A stretch of DNA of 64,000 nucleotides, taken from contig NZ_JBMHJM010000001.1 in the NCBI RefSeq assembly GCF_049747295.1, forward strand, positions 2,232,001-2,296,000, written 5' to 3'. A program made the position numbers and the translations under genes. The notes beneath the pieces were generated by a model that did not search any database, was not told where the DNA came from, and saw only the letters and a list, made by a program, of their open reading frames with translations. Every line of letters begins with the position of its first letter. Position 1 is the stretch's first letter. This stretch comes from Afipia sp049747295 (GTDB taxonomy: Bacteria; Pseudomonadota; Alphaproteobacteria; Rhizobiales; Xanthobacteraceae). Below are positions 36,209 through 44,610 of this stretch, in pieces.

Positions 36209-37024
36209 ATGGACTTTCCTTCCAATTCGCCCGGCGCAGCGGACACCGGACAATCAAGTGAACAAATATCATTGTTTGCTAGATCGCGTGTACCCGACCT
36301 AAGCATTATCGTTCCGTGCCTCAACGAAGAGGAAAATATCGCAGTTATCTTGTCGAAGCTGAGAGACGTTTTATCGGGATCCGATATTTCGGCAGAGGTG
36401 ATAGTCGTTGACGACCAGAGCGATGACAAGACGTTTGAACGCGCGAAGGCCTTTGCGGCCAGCGTTAAAGGGATCATGCAAATCGAAGTAATCCGCCGCC
36501 CCTTACGTAGGCGCGGCTATGGAGCCGCTGTTAGATACGGCGTGGCAAATAGCATCGGAAAATATTGCATTTTTGTTTCAGCCGATGCTGTCGATCCGAT
36601 CAATCTTATCCCGCTTTTTTTTCGCCGTATGGAAGCAGGTTTCGATTTAGTGCAGTGCTCGCGCTATTTGCAGCAAGGTGATGATGTAACTATTCCTTTT
36701 AAGTACAAATTCTATCAATTTTTCTACAGGTTTGGGGTTCGAACATTTCTCGGCGAAAATGTCCGCGATTCAACTTACGCATTTAAAATGTTTAAGCGTG
36801 CGGATGCGCTCGGAGTTGGATTGACACAAAATCGATTTAGCATCAGCCCAGAAATAACGTTCAAGGTGATGTTGAATCAAGGTCGGATAGAGCACGTTCC
36901 TGCGGGTCAAGGCATCAGGACGGCCGGCACTTCTAAATTTTTCTTTCGTAAAGAAGCGTTCGGTTACAGCTACGTATTGCTACGTGCATTACTGCATCGT
37001 ACCGGATTGATTCTATGGTTTTAA
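36209..37024 (+). CDS. Glycosyltransferase family 2, dolichol/polyprenyl-phosphate sugar synthase-like
   Basis: GT-A enzyme (271 aa). LSIIVPCLNEEENIAVIL (residues 31-48) and VIVVDDQSDD (64-73) form the nucleotide-sugar site; SADAVDP (124-130) stands where DPM1-like enzymes have the DAD/DXD motif. A segment rich in aromatic residues (YKFYQFFYRFGVRTFLGENVRDSTYAFKMFKR) follows, as in polyprenyl-phosphate mannosyl/glucosyl synthases. No clear C-terminal helices occur. It is visibly AT-richer than core genes. It overlaps the next gene by ten bases, so the two are co-translated. Confidence 0.85.
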   Translation: MDFPSNSPGAADTGQSSEQISLFARSRVPDLSIIVPCLNEEENIAVILSKLRDVLSGSDISAEVIVVDDQSDDKTFERAKAFAASVKGIMQIEVIRRPLRRRGYGAAVRYGVANSIGKYCIFVSADAVDPINLIPLFFRRMEAGFDLVQCSRYLQQGDDVTIPFKYKFYQFFYRFGVRTFLGENVRDSTYAFKMFKRADALGVGLTQNRFSISPEITFKVMLNQGRIEHVPAGQGIRTAGTSKFFFRKEAFGYSYVLLRALLHRTGLILWF

Positions 37025-38991
37025 AATTCAGACCTAACACTAAAATAGTTTTAGATTATACTTTGTTGGCTGTATTTATTGCAGTTTCGACATGGTTGTT
37101 AGTTGGCGATATGGACATCCGCCTAGCCAACATATCGTCGGATGATGGACTCACATCTTACGCGTATTTTCTGAGATACCCTAACAACTTCCGTTTAGAC
37201 TCCTTGCTCATTAATTTCGCCCCTGCTGGGCTCGCTTCCATTTTGAATTGGTTGCCAGCGCTATCGTTTTTGTATTTCGACATTTCACCGAAATTTTTTC
37301 ATGTCCTGTTTTTGTACGCGCAAAATATTTTGCTTGGGATTGCCATATTTCGTTTTACCTATGTCGCATCCCGTTCTCGGGAAGTTGCGTGGGTCAGCGC
37401 ACTTTTTTTTGGAGCGTTCAGGCCTCATTGGTGGAATTTGGGGTTATTTGCCGACCTCGACTGGATGCCCTATGCCGGTTTCTTTTCCTTGCCGATGCTT
37501 ATTTTGGCAATGTCGTTCTGTTTGGAGCGCAAGACGTTTTCTTCGACTGCGTTTCTTCTGATTGGCGGATTGATTCATCCGATACTAGGCCTGTTTTCGG
37601 CTGGAATTATTGCAATGTATTGGGTGTCTCTGTGCATACTTGACCAAAACGTGACGCTTGGATTTCGACGCGTCGGAGCAATAGTTCTTGCGGTTATGCT
37701 GTTCGTCACTCCGGGACTCATAACAACGTTTGGTATACGAGAAATTCCTGCGACCGTGTCGTTGCCTATGTTTCTACGTAATGGGCACACCATTCCTTGG
37801 GGAAACGCGACTTGCACATACTGTATGCCGTCGTTTCTCACCGGGCTCGTTGTAACTTTCGCGTTTGTCGCGCTGGCAATTACGTCGCTACGTCGAGATG
37901 TCTGCAGCCGGGAAACAAAAATTCTCTTTCTTTCCGCAGTCGTAGTTTCAGTTTCAGCCGGACTTCTTCATGCTCTTGGATATTATCTAGGCAATGTTTT
38001 TTTACTGCGCTTAATCGCGCTTCGCGTCACGCTTATCCTACTTTGCATTGCCACCCCAATCGTAATAGCCGTGGTTTGGCAAGCAATACGCTCGAATAAT
38101 ATCGCTCAGTCATTAGCGGGAAGTTTTTTTTTGATGGGCGTTTCAGCCCCGGTCGCGGTTGGCACTGCCTTGGTGCTGGCTCCGCAAAATAATAAACGCG
38201 ATCCGAATAGTGCTCGTAAATGGATATCCACCGGGGTTGAGAGCATAGGTTTTTTGCTGCTTGTTTTGCTTGCCGCGCGATACCTACCTAAAGTTGGACC
38301 GGTACTCGATAAGCATCTTCAATCGTACTTACCGGATGCCACATGGTTATATTATTTTCTGCCACCTGATCGGCCTACGCGATGGATGTGGCTGCTCATT
38401 CCCCTCCTAGCCGCTGCCCCACACATAGAAAAAATATTTCCGGGTTTGCATCGTTTTGCAAAGCTACCATCCGCTGCGATCCTTGCATCGGTCGCACTCG
38501 CTCTTTTTACGTTAAGAACAAATGCTGGCCGAGGCAGCGCCTGGACACACGGAGAAGCTGCGCAATTCGCTCAAGTTCAGCTCTGGGCGCGCACTTCTAC
38601 CGAGGCAGACGCAAGTTTTATCACGACAGGCACCTCGATATATTCTGCATGGCGAAACTATGCGCATCGGCCTGTGATCGCTACCTATCGGGTCGGCTCG
38701 GTCTATTTTTTTCCGGAGGCCGCCGAAGAATATAATAAGAAATTATACCGCATCTTCGCCGAGCTTCTTGGAATGTCCGAAGGCGATGTGCGGAAAGAAA
38801 TGGAGGGAGCGGGGTATCTCGATCTTTACATGCGGCTTACAAGCCCGGAGTTCATGAAACTGGTCGCAACGATTGGGGGCGACTTTGTTGTCCGTCGCTC
38901 ATCTTGGCCGACGCTTGATTTTCCCGTTGCTTATAAAAACGATGCTTTTGTCGTATACGATCTGCGTCAGTGGTCACGATCGACGAACTAA
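37015..38991 (+). CDS. Large polytopic membrane protein of unknown family (GT-C-like layout)
   Basis: 658 aa with about 12 or more hydrophobic helices up to residue 500 and a soluble C-terminal part of about 150 residues. The first loop after helix 1 contains an acidic pair (NISSDDGLTSYAYFLRYP, near residue 40), similar in position to the catalytic acid of GT-C glycosyltransferases, and HPILGLFSAG appears near residue 190. The C-terminal region (WARTSTEADASFITTGTSIYSAWRNYAHRPVIATYR) recalls the extracytoplasmic domain of several putative membrane glycosyltransferases. Overlap with the GT2 gene suggests it uses the GT2 product. Family assignment is not certain. Confidence 0.65.
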   Translation: MVLKFRPNTKIVLDYTLLAVFIAVSTWLLVGDMDIRLANISSDDGLTSYAYFLRYPNNFRLDSLLINFAPAGLASILNWLPALSFLYFDISPKFFHVLFLYAQNILLGIAIFRFTYVASRSREVAWVSALFFGAFRPHWWNLGLFADLDWMPYAGFFSLPMLILAMSFCLERKTFSSTAFLLIGGLIHPILGLFSAGIIAMYWVSLCILDQNVTLGFRRVGAIVLAVMLFVTPGLITTFGIREIPATVSLPMFLRNGHTIPWGNATCTYCMPSFLTGLVVTFAFVALAITSLRRDVCSRETKILFLSAVVVSVSAGLLHALGYYLGNVFLLRLIALRVTLILLCIATPIVIAVVWQAIRSNNIAQSLAGSFFLMGVSAPVAVGTALVLAPQNNKRDPNSARKWISTGVESIGFLLLVLLAARYLPKVGPVLDKHLQSYLPDATWLYYFLPPDRPTRWMWLLIPLLAAAPHIEKIFPGLHRFAKLPSAAILASVALALFTLRTNAGRGSAWTHGEAAQFAQVQLWARTSTEADASFITTGTSIYSAWRNYAHRPVIATYRVGSVYFFPEAAEEYNKKLYRIFAELLGMSEGDVRKEMEGAGYLDLYMRLTSPEFMKLVATIGGDFVVRRSSWPTLDFPVAYKNDAFVVYDLRQWSRSTN

Positions 38992-39068
38992 TTTAAACGC
39001 CTATAGACGACATTCTATCCAAGCGACTTGGAATGAATTGAGATGCTTCGACTGAAACGGGTTACGAC

Positions 39069-40010
39069 ATGACCAGCAATATCGAGCCTTTGCATGACAG
39101 CCGACCGCCTGTAGCGGAGTTCGAAAGGCGCGCCATTCCTTGTGTCGTTTGCGAAAATACAAAATGGAATTTCAAGTTTCGTAAGCAGGGATATGATTTT
39201 GTGCAATGCGCCGAGTGCGGTTTGGTGCGGCTTGATCCGCTACCGAGTGCAGAAGCCCTCAATCATCATTATGAAATGCGTGCAAAAGCCGGAAATTATG
39301 AACCGGGCAAAGCGATAGAACGCCTTCGCGTTTCAGAACAAATTTTTGCGTCGATCGAAAAAATCACGAACTCAAAACCGAAAAAAATATTTGATATTGG
39401 CTGCTTTGATGGCCAGCTTCTTGACGTCGCGAAGGGGCATGGATGGGAAACGTGGGGGCTCGAGTTGCAAGGATCTGCAGCGGAGGTGGCCCGAAAAAAG
39501 CACGGCGATCATATTTTTATCGGGACAGTTGAAGAATGGGGCATTCGGCACCCAGGATATTTTGATGTGATTACTGCGATAGCAGTGATTGAGCATCTGA
39601 CCGATCCACGAAAGCTCCTTGATCTCGCCTGGAGTTGTTTGAAACCAGGCGGCTTGTTCGTCATTCAAACTCCTAATAACGATTCAATCCCTTCTAAAAT
39701 CATGGGCCGGTATTGGCCATGTATAGCTGCTCCCGAGCACGTCTTTTACTTTTCCGACAAAACCTTGGAGAAGATGTCGACACATGCTGGTTTCGATTCT
39801 TTGTTTTGGTCGTCGCATTGGAAGTCGCTTCGTTTGGGATATGTGATTAATCAGCTCCAATATTTTGGTCCTGAACTCGGGCGCGTTGTGTCTCGATTGG
39901 AGCCGTTCTGTCCCAACTGGATTTTAAGTCGGCAACTTCCCGTATATGGCGGTGAAATGCTATTCTTTGCACGGAAGCCTTACTCGTCTGACCATAGCTC
40001 GGCTGGATAG
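39069..40010 (+). CDS. Class I SAM-dependent methyltransferase with N-terminal zinc ribbon
   Basis: 313 aa. The N-terminal ribbon has Cys25/Cys28 and Cys47/Cys50 (CVVC...CAEC). The SAM-binding motif I is IFDIGCFDGQLLDV (107-120), motif II GLELQGSA, and post-motif FDVITAIAVIEHLTDPRKLLDLAWSCLKPGGLFVIQTPN is typical of sugar or lipid methyltransferases in polysaccharide clusters. Low GC like its neighbours; 77 bases separate it from the membrane-protein gene. Its last six codons and TAG stop lie inside a decayed tRNA fragment, so the native C-terminus may have been altered. Confidence 0.85.
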   Translation: MTSNIEPLHDSRPPVAEFERRAIPCVVCENTKWNFKFRKQGYDFVQCAECGLVRLDPLPSAEALNHHYEMRAKAGNYEPGKAIERLRVSEQIFASIEKITNSKPKKIFDIGCFDGQLLDVAKGHGWETWGLELQGSAAEVARKKHGDHIFIGTVEEWGIRHPGYFDVITAIAVIEHLTDPRKLLDLAWSCLKPGGLFVIQTPNNDSIPSKIMGRYWPCIAAPEHVFYFSDKTLEKMSTHAGFDSLFWSSHWKSLRLGYVINQLQYFGPELGRVVSRLEPFCPNWILSRQLPVYGGEMLFFARKPYSSDHSSAG

Positions 40011-40063
40011 AGCACCAGACGAAGAAACTGAGGGCCGGGAATTGGAATATCTTCAGGCGCTCA
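39995..40063 (+). pseudogene. Decayed tRNA-Arg(ACG)-like fragment
   Basis: Reads as a tRNA from position 8 to the 3' end. D arm TAGCTCGGCTGGATAGAGCA (one change from the usual sequence), anticodon arm CCAGA-CGAAGAA-ACTGA (expected CCAGA-CTACGAA-TCTGG), T arm GGGAA-TTGGAAT-ATCTT, acceptor half CAGGCGC. U33 is lost, the T-loop C is changed, and no matching 5' acceptor strand (GCGCCTG) precedes it. The methyltransferase stop codon lies within the D loop. This looks like a recombination scar. Confidence 0.7.
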
Positions 40064-40119
40064 TTTTTTATTCCTGCGATATCTGTCGACTATAGGCGTG
40101 CCAAAGCCAACTACGAGTG

Positions 40120-40366
40120 AGCGGTAACACGGTTGCGGCCGACGCGGCGGCAGACCTTACCTTCGCCTCTTGAGCATCGCGTGTTCGCAGAGACGCTTTT
40201 ACAAGCTGAGTGGTTGGGCCAAGTTCAATGCCACCGCCACCGGCTTCCTCTGGTAGCTGATCTTCAAACCTCGGGCTACGGCGCGGACATCCCGCGGTAC
40301 AGGTAGCCGGACATAGTAAAAACCACTCTCAGGGGGCTTCCAAGGACGCGCCACTTGCAGGACCAT
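40120..40366 (-). pseudogene. Tyrosine recombinase (phage-type integrase) N-terminal relic
   Basis: Minus-strand translation from the ATG at 40366 reads MVLQVARPWKPPESGFYYVR then LPVPRDVRAVARG, matching the start of rhizobial integrases (MxLxxARPWKHPxTGxYYxRxxVPxDLR). After a shift into another frame it continues QLVKASLRTRDAQEAKVRSA ASAATVL, the SLxTRDPxEAKxR segment of the same SAM-like N-terminal domain. The first frame stops at TAA 40199-40201, and no catalytic domain remains. The relic begins 85 bases from the 3' end of tRNA-Leu on the same strand, the usual position of an island integrase. Confidence 0.75.
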
Positions 40367-40450
40367 GTGTACCGCCTCTGTGTACCAGAGAGACGGTCAA
40401 AACCCCTGCAGTGAGAGGGACATCAACAATATCAGCGCCATCTGAAAAGA

Positions 40451-40537
<87 letters not shown>

Positions 40538-40696
40538 ACGGAGCGGTTTACTACGGACAGGCCGTCCGCTTGTCAAATTGAGCTGATAGAAACCCAACGC
40601 CTTTTTCAGAGCGAAAATGCTGGCATCTCGCCGAAACGCGGGATATGCCCGCGTTCAGCGTTATAACTTGCCAGATAACTAGCCAGGAATCGCCCC

Positions 40697-41665
40697 ATGC
40701 CAGCGCCCATCGATACCCTCGTTACCGTTTTCGGAGGATCGGGTTTCCTCGGCCGGCACGTGATTCGGGCGCTCGCCAAACGTGATTATCGCATCCGGGT
40801 CGGCGTCCGCCGTCCGGAATTGGCCGGGCACCTCCAGCCGCTGGGAAAAGTCGGCCAAATTCACCCGGTCCAGGCCAATGTCCGCTACCCGGCGTCCGTC
40901 CAGGCCGCCGCCCGGGGCGCCAGCGTCATCGTGAACCTGGTCGGTATCCTGGCCGAGGGCGGGGCTCAGAGCTTTGACGCTGTTCAGGCCAAGGGCGCCG
41001 AAACCGTTGCACGCGCCGCCAGCGAGATTGGAGCCCGGGTTGTCCACGTCTCCGCCATCGGAGCCAACGCGGAGTCCACCTCCCAATATGCCCGTACGAA
41101 GGCCGCCGGCGAGGCCGCGGTGCTCGCGGCATCGCCTTCCGCGACGATCATTCGCCCCTCGGTGGTGTTCGGCCCCGAGGACCAATTCACCAATCGTTTC
41201 GCCGCGCTGGCGCGCATGTCACCCATGCTGCCGCTGATCGGCGGCGGACACACCAGGCTGCAGCCGGTGTTCGTCGGCGACGTCGCCACCGCGATTGCCG
41301 ATGCGGTGGACGGCAAGACCAGGCCAGGCGCCACTTACGAACTCGGCGGCCCCGAAGTCATGACCATGCGGGACATCCTGGAGGCGATCCTGGCCATCAC
41401 CCAGCGCGACCGGGCGCTGGTTCCGTTGCCGTTCGGGCTGGCACGCTTCCAGTCGATGTTCCTGCAGTTCGCGCCGGGTGACCTGAAGCTGACCCCGAAT
41501 CAGGTCGAACTGCTGCGAAGCGACAATGTGGTGTCTGAGGACGCCAAGGCTGCCGGGCTGACCCTGGAAGGCTTGGGGATCACACCGGACTCGCTGGAAG
41601 CCGTGGCGCCGTCCTATCTGTGGCGCTTCCGCAAGACCGGGCAATTCGCGCCCAACGGCGCGTAA
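40697..41665 (+). CDS. NDUFA9-like NAD(P)-binding complex I accessory protein
   Basis: 322-aa atypical short-chain dehydrogenase/reductase related to the NDUFA9 subunit of mitochondrial complex I, conserved in alphaproteobacteria. The Rossmann motif TVFGGSGFLGRHVIRALAKR lies at residues 9-28; VIVNLVGILAEGGAQSFDAVQAKGAE and VHVSAIGANAESTSQYARTKAAGE (YxxxK) follow, then RPSVVFGPEDQFTNRFA. It probably binds NADPH structurally rather than acting as an enzyme. uppP is convergent downstream. An 8-bp hairpin (AACGCGGG / CCCGCGTT, 40635-40655) lies in its upstream region. Confidence 0.88.
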   Translation: MPAPIDTLVTVFGGSGFLGRHVIRALAKRDYRIRVGVRRPELAGHLQPLGKVGQIHPVQANVRYPASVQAAARGASVIVNLVGILAEGGAQSFDAVQAKGAETVARAASEIGARVVHVSAIGANAESTSQYARTKAAGEAAVLAASPSATIIRPSVVFGPEDQFTNRFAALARMSPMLPLIGGGHTRLQPVFVGDVATAIADAVDGKTRPGATYELGGPEVMTMRDILEAILAITQRDRALVPLPFGLARFQSMFLQFAPGDLKLTPNQVELLRSDNVVSEDAKAAGLTLEGLGITPDSLEAVAPSYLWRFRKTGQFAPNGA

Positions 41666-41712
41666 TTCCGAAACGCGCCGTCCTGCGGGTCAACGCTTAA
41701 AAGGCCGATTTA

Positions 41713-42519
41713 TTAGAATCCCAAGGCGAGCCCGATCAGGCCCAGGCTGCCGACGACCACGCGCCACCACGCGAACAACCCAAATCCGTGGCGCGTGACG
41801 TAGCCGAGGAACGTCTTCACGACGATGAGCGCGGTGATGAACGACACCGCAAAGCCGACCGCGAGGATCAGGGAATGGTCCATCGTCATGTCGTTCCGGC
41901 TTTTGTAGAGATCGTAGACGAATGCGCCGACCATGGTCGGAATCGCGAGAAAGAACGAAAATTCCGCCGCCGCGCGCTTGTCCGCACCGAACAGCATCGC
42001 CGCCACGATCGATGCCCCCGAACGTGATACGCCGGGAATCATGGCCGCGCACTGCGCCACGCCGATGCCGAGATACATCGGCAGCGAGAACGTGGTCGCA
42101 TCATGATAACGCGGCTTGAGGTCTTGCTGGTCGACCCACAGCAGCACAGCACCGCCGACAATCAGCGAGAAGCAGACCACCCAGGGGTTGAACAGAACCT
42201 CCTTGATGAAATGACCGAACAGCAATCCCATGACGACCGCGGGGAAGAACGCCACCAGCACGCCGATCACGAACCTGCGGGCCGCCGGATCGGAAAACAT
42301 CCGGGTGGCGATGTGCCAAAGCCTGCCGAAGTAAATGGCCAGGATTGCCAGGATCGCGCCCAGCTGAATCAGCACCGCAAAGCTTTTCCAGAAGTTGTCC
42401 TGATCGAGATTGAAGAAGCGCTCCACCAGCAGCAGGTGCCCTGTCGATGACACCGGCAGAAACTCGGTAACGCCCTCAACGATGCCAAGGACGAGGGCTC
42501 TGAAGAAATCAGCTAACAT
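41713..42519 (-). CDS. uppP: Undecaprenyl-diphosphatase
   Basis: UppP/BacA (268 aa) is an integral membrane phosphatase regenerating undecaprenyl phosphate for peptidoglycan and other surface polymers. Both signature loops are present: GIVEGVTEFLPVSSTGHLLL (residues 13-32) and the PGVSRSGASIVAAMLFG segment near residue 160. About eight helices. It is a core gene beside the NDUFA9-like gene. It also supplies lipid carrier that the neighbouring glycan cassette would need. Confidence 0.96.
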   Translation of the reverse strand: MLADFFRALVLGIVEGVTEFLPVSSTGHLLLVERFFNLDQDNFWKSFAVLIQLGAILAILAIYFGRLWHIATRMFSDPAARRFVIGVLVAFFPAVVMGLLFGHFIKEVLFNPWVVCFSLIVGGAVLLWVDQQDLKPRYHDATTFSLPMYLGIGVAQCAAMIPGVSRSGASIVAAMLFGADKRAAAEFSFFLAIPTMVGAFVYDLYKSRNDMTMDHSLILAVGFAVSFITALIVVKTFLGYVTRHGFGLFAWWRVVVGSLGLIGLALGF

Positions 42520-42537
42520 CAGGGATAACCCGCAAGG

Positions 42538-42575
42538 CTAGTGGAGTGATGCGAATGCTAGAATCGGAGCACGAG
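42538..42575. repeat. CTAG-ended repeat, copy C (internally deleted)
   Basis: 38 bp: CTAGTGGAGT, then GCGAATGCTAGAATCGGAGC and ACGAG. Relative to copy A it is inverted, keeps one arm core (reverse complement GATTCTAGCATTCG) and has lost most of the other arm and the loop. It lies 18 bases upstream of the uppP start. Confidence 0.65.
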
Positions 42576-42768
42576 GTTCCAAGACCGCCGAACTTGTCGC
42601 CCATTCGGCATGCTGCCGCAACGGCAAATACATCCGGCGCGGACTTCAAATCGACACATCGAGGCGGCAGATGGCGAGGGACGTGCATCCCCTTTCGTCT
42701 CAACCGGCTGAGCGTATTAACCGCTCTTTGAGACGCTTTGTTAAAGCTAAACGGACTATCACACCTTC

Positions 42769-43461
42769 ATGTTCACGCTTTTTCATCATCCCTTTTGTCC
42801 GCGATCGCGTTTTGTGCGGCTTGCGCTAGGCGAGCATGGTCTGGATTCCCGGCTGGTTGAGGAAAGAGTCTGGGATCGCCGCGAAGCGTTTCTCACCCTC
42901 AACCCTGCCGGCAGTACGCCGGTTTTGATGGCAGAGGGAGCGCCGGCCATTCCAGGAGCCGGCATCGTGGCTGAATACCTCGACGAACGTCACGGCACAT
43001 TGCTCGGCGAGCATCGCCTGCTCCCGCAAGCCACCGCCGAACGCATCGAGGTTCGCCGGTTGCTGGCATGGTTCAACGACAAGTTCTTTGACGAGGCCAG
43101 CGGTCCGCTGGTGACGGAGCGGATCTACAAACGTTTCATGAGCGCCGAGCACGGTGGCGGCGCACCATCGACCGATGTTCTGCGGGCGGCCAAGGCGAAT
43201 GTGCGCTATCATCTGGCCTATATCGGCTGGCTGGCGCGGACGCGGAATTTCCTGGCAGGTGACCGTCTCACCTATGCCGATCTTGCCGCAGCTGCCCACC
43301 TCTCTGCGATCGACTATCTGGGCGACGTGCCATGGAACGAGGACGATGCAGCCAAGGCGTGGTATGTGCGGATCAAATCCCGCCCCTCGTTTCGGCCCCT
43401 GCTGAACGAGTGGCTGGCGGGGTTCCCGGCGGCTGCGCACTACATGGACCTCGACTTCTGA
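42769..43461 (+). CDS. Glutathione S-transferase family protein
   Basis: 230 aa. The N-terminal thioredoxin fold begins MFTLFHHPFCPRSRFVRLAL, with PAGSTPVLM (cis-proline) and GAGIVAEYLDE (the glutathione-binding E/S segment has Gly-Ala in place of the common Glu-Ser). The C-terminal helical domain ends with DRLTYADLAAAAHLSAIDYLG. The physiological substrate is unknown. queG follows 23 bases downstream on the same strand, suggesting co-transcription. Confidence 0.9.
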   Translation: MFTLFHHPFCPRSRFVRLALGEHGLDSRLVEERVWDRREAFLTLNPAGSTPVLMAEGAPAIPGAGIVAEYLDERHGTLLGEHRLLPQATAERIEVRRLLAWFNDKFFDEASGPLVTERIYKRFMSAEHGGGAPSTDVLRAAKANVRYHLAYIGWLARTRNFLAGDRLTYADLAAAAHLSAIDYLGDVPWNEDDAAKAWYVRIKSRPSFRPLLNEWLAGFPAAAHYMDLDF

Positions 43462-43484
43462 CTCAGGACAGCGCTCTCGACCCG

Positions 43485-44603
43485 ATGGCCGTCAAAGCGG
43501 CGCTGAGCCGTGAGGCGCATTCCCTCGGTTTCAGCGCGATTGGCATTACCGACCCCGCGGCAACCGCGGGCGCCGCCGAACGCCTGAAGGCGTTTCTCGA
43601 CAATGGAAGCCACGGCGACATGGACTGGCTCGCCAACGACCCGCAGCGCCGCGGCGATCCGCGGGTGCTGTGGGGCGATGTCCGCTCGGTGATCATGCTG
43701 GGCGTGAACTACGGTCCCGACGAAAATCCGTTGTCCATTCTTGAACAGACCACGCGCGGCGCGATCTCGGTTTATGCGCGTGGCGACGATTACCATGACC
43801 TGATCAAGAAGCGTCTGAAGACGCTGGCCCGATGGCTGCTCGCCCATGCCGGCGGTGACGTCAAAGTCTTCGTCGACACCGCCGCCGTGATGGAAAAGCC
43901 GCTGGCCCATGCTGCGGGCCTTGGCTGGCAAGGCAAGCACACCAACCTCGTCTCACGCGAGTATGGCTCATGGCTGTTTCTCGGCGCGATCTTCACGACG
44001 CTCGATTTGCCCCGCGATAGCGACGGCGGCAGTCACTGCGGTTCATGCCGGAATTGTCTCGATGTCTGTCCGACCAATGCATTCCTCGCGCCTTACCGGC
44101 TCGATGCACGGAAATGCATCTCGTACCTGACAATCGAACATAAGGGCCCGATCCCCCACGAATTTCGCGAGGCGATGGGCAACCGCATCTACGGATGTGA
44201 CGACTGCTTGGCCGCATGTCCCTGGAACAAGTTCGCCCAGGAAGGCCATGAGGCGAAACTGAAAGCGCGCGAAGAACTGCGCGCACCGTCGCTGGCCGAC
44301 CTTGCGCAACTCGACGACACCTCGTTCCGTGCGCTGTTCACGAAATCCCCGGTCAAGCGAATTGGGCGCGATCGCTTCATTCGGAATGTCCTGATCGCCA
44401 TCGGCAATTCCGGCGATGCGGCACTTGCCGGCCACGCAAGGCGCTTGCTGGATGACGCGAATCCCCTGATCCGGGGCGCCGCGGTCTGGGCGCTGTCACG
44501 CCTGCTGCCATCAACAGAATTTGCAGAACTCGCGACGCGTTCAAACGATCCAGACGAGATGGTTCGCAACGAATGGCAAGCCCGAGACGCGGCGGTCGCC
44601 TGA
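43485..44603 (+). CDS. queG: Epoxyqueuosine reductase
   Basis: QueG (372 aa) reduces epoxyqueuosine to queuosine in tRNA using cobalamin and two [4Fe-4S] clusters. The DUF1730 domain is N-terminal, with VDTAAVMEKPLAHAAGLGWQGKHTNL. The cluster ligands are CGSCRNCLDVCP and CDDCLAACPWNKF, and a C-terminal HEAT-like repeat (GNSGDAALAGHARRLLDDANPLIRGAAVWALSRL) binds tRNA. The ATG at 43485 starts just after the GST gene; an upstream in-frame start would overlap it. Firm identification. Confidence 0.95.
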   Translation: MAVKAALSREAHSLGFSAIGITDPAATAGAAERLKAFLDNGSHGDMDWLANDPQRRGDPRVLWGDVRSVIMLGVNYGPDENPLSILEQTTRGAISVYARGDDYHDLIKKRLKTLARWLLAHAGGDVKVFVDTAAVMEKPLAHAAGLGWQGKHTNLVSREYGSWLFLGAIFTTLDLPRDSDGGSHCGSCRNCLDVCPTNAFLAPYRLDARKCISYLTIEHKGPIPHEFREAMGNRIYGCDDCLAACPWNKFAQEGHEAKLKAREELRAPSLADLAQLDDTSFRALFTKSPVKRIGRDRFIRNVLIAIGNSGDAALAGHARRLLDDANPLIRGAAVWALSRLLPSTEFAELATRSNDPDEMVRNEWQARDAAVA

Positions 44604-44610
44604 CAACAAT

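Noticed and set aside
35887..36477. Minus-strand frame (196 aa) at the left border of the low-GC cassette
   Set aside because: It overlaps the GT2 N-terminus antisense, has serine/leucine-rich low-complexity composition and no domain.
39995..40063. Functional tRNA gene at the methyltransferase 3' end
   Set aside because: No 5' acceptor strand, U33 lost, weakened anticodon and T stems; only a relic is supported.
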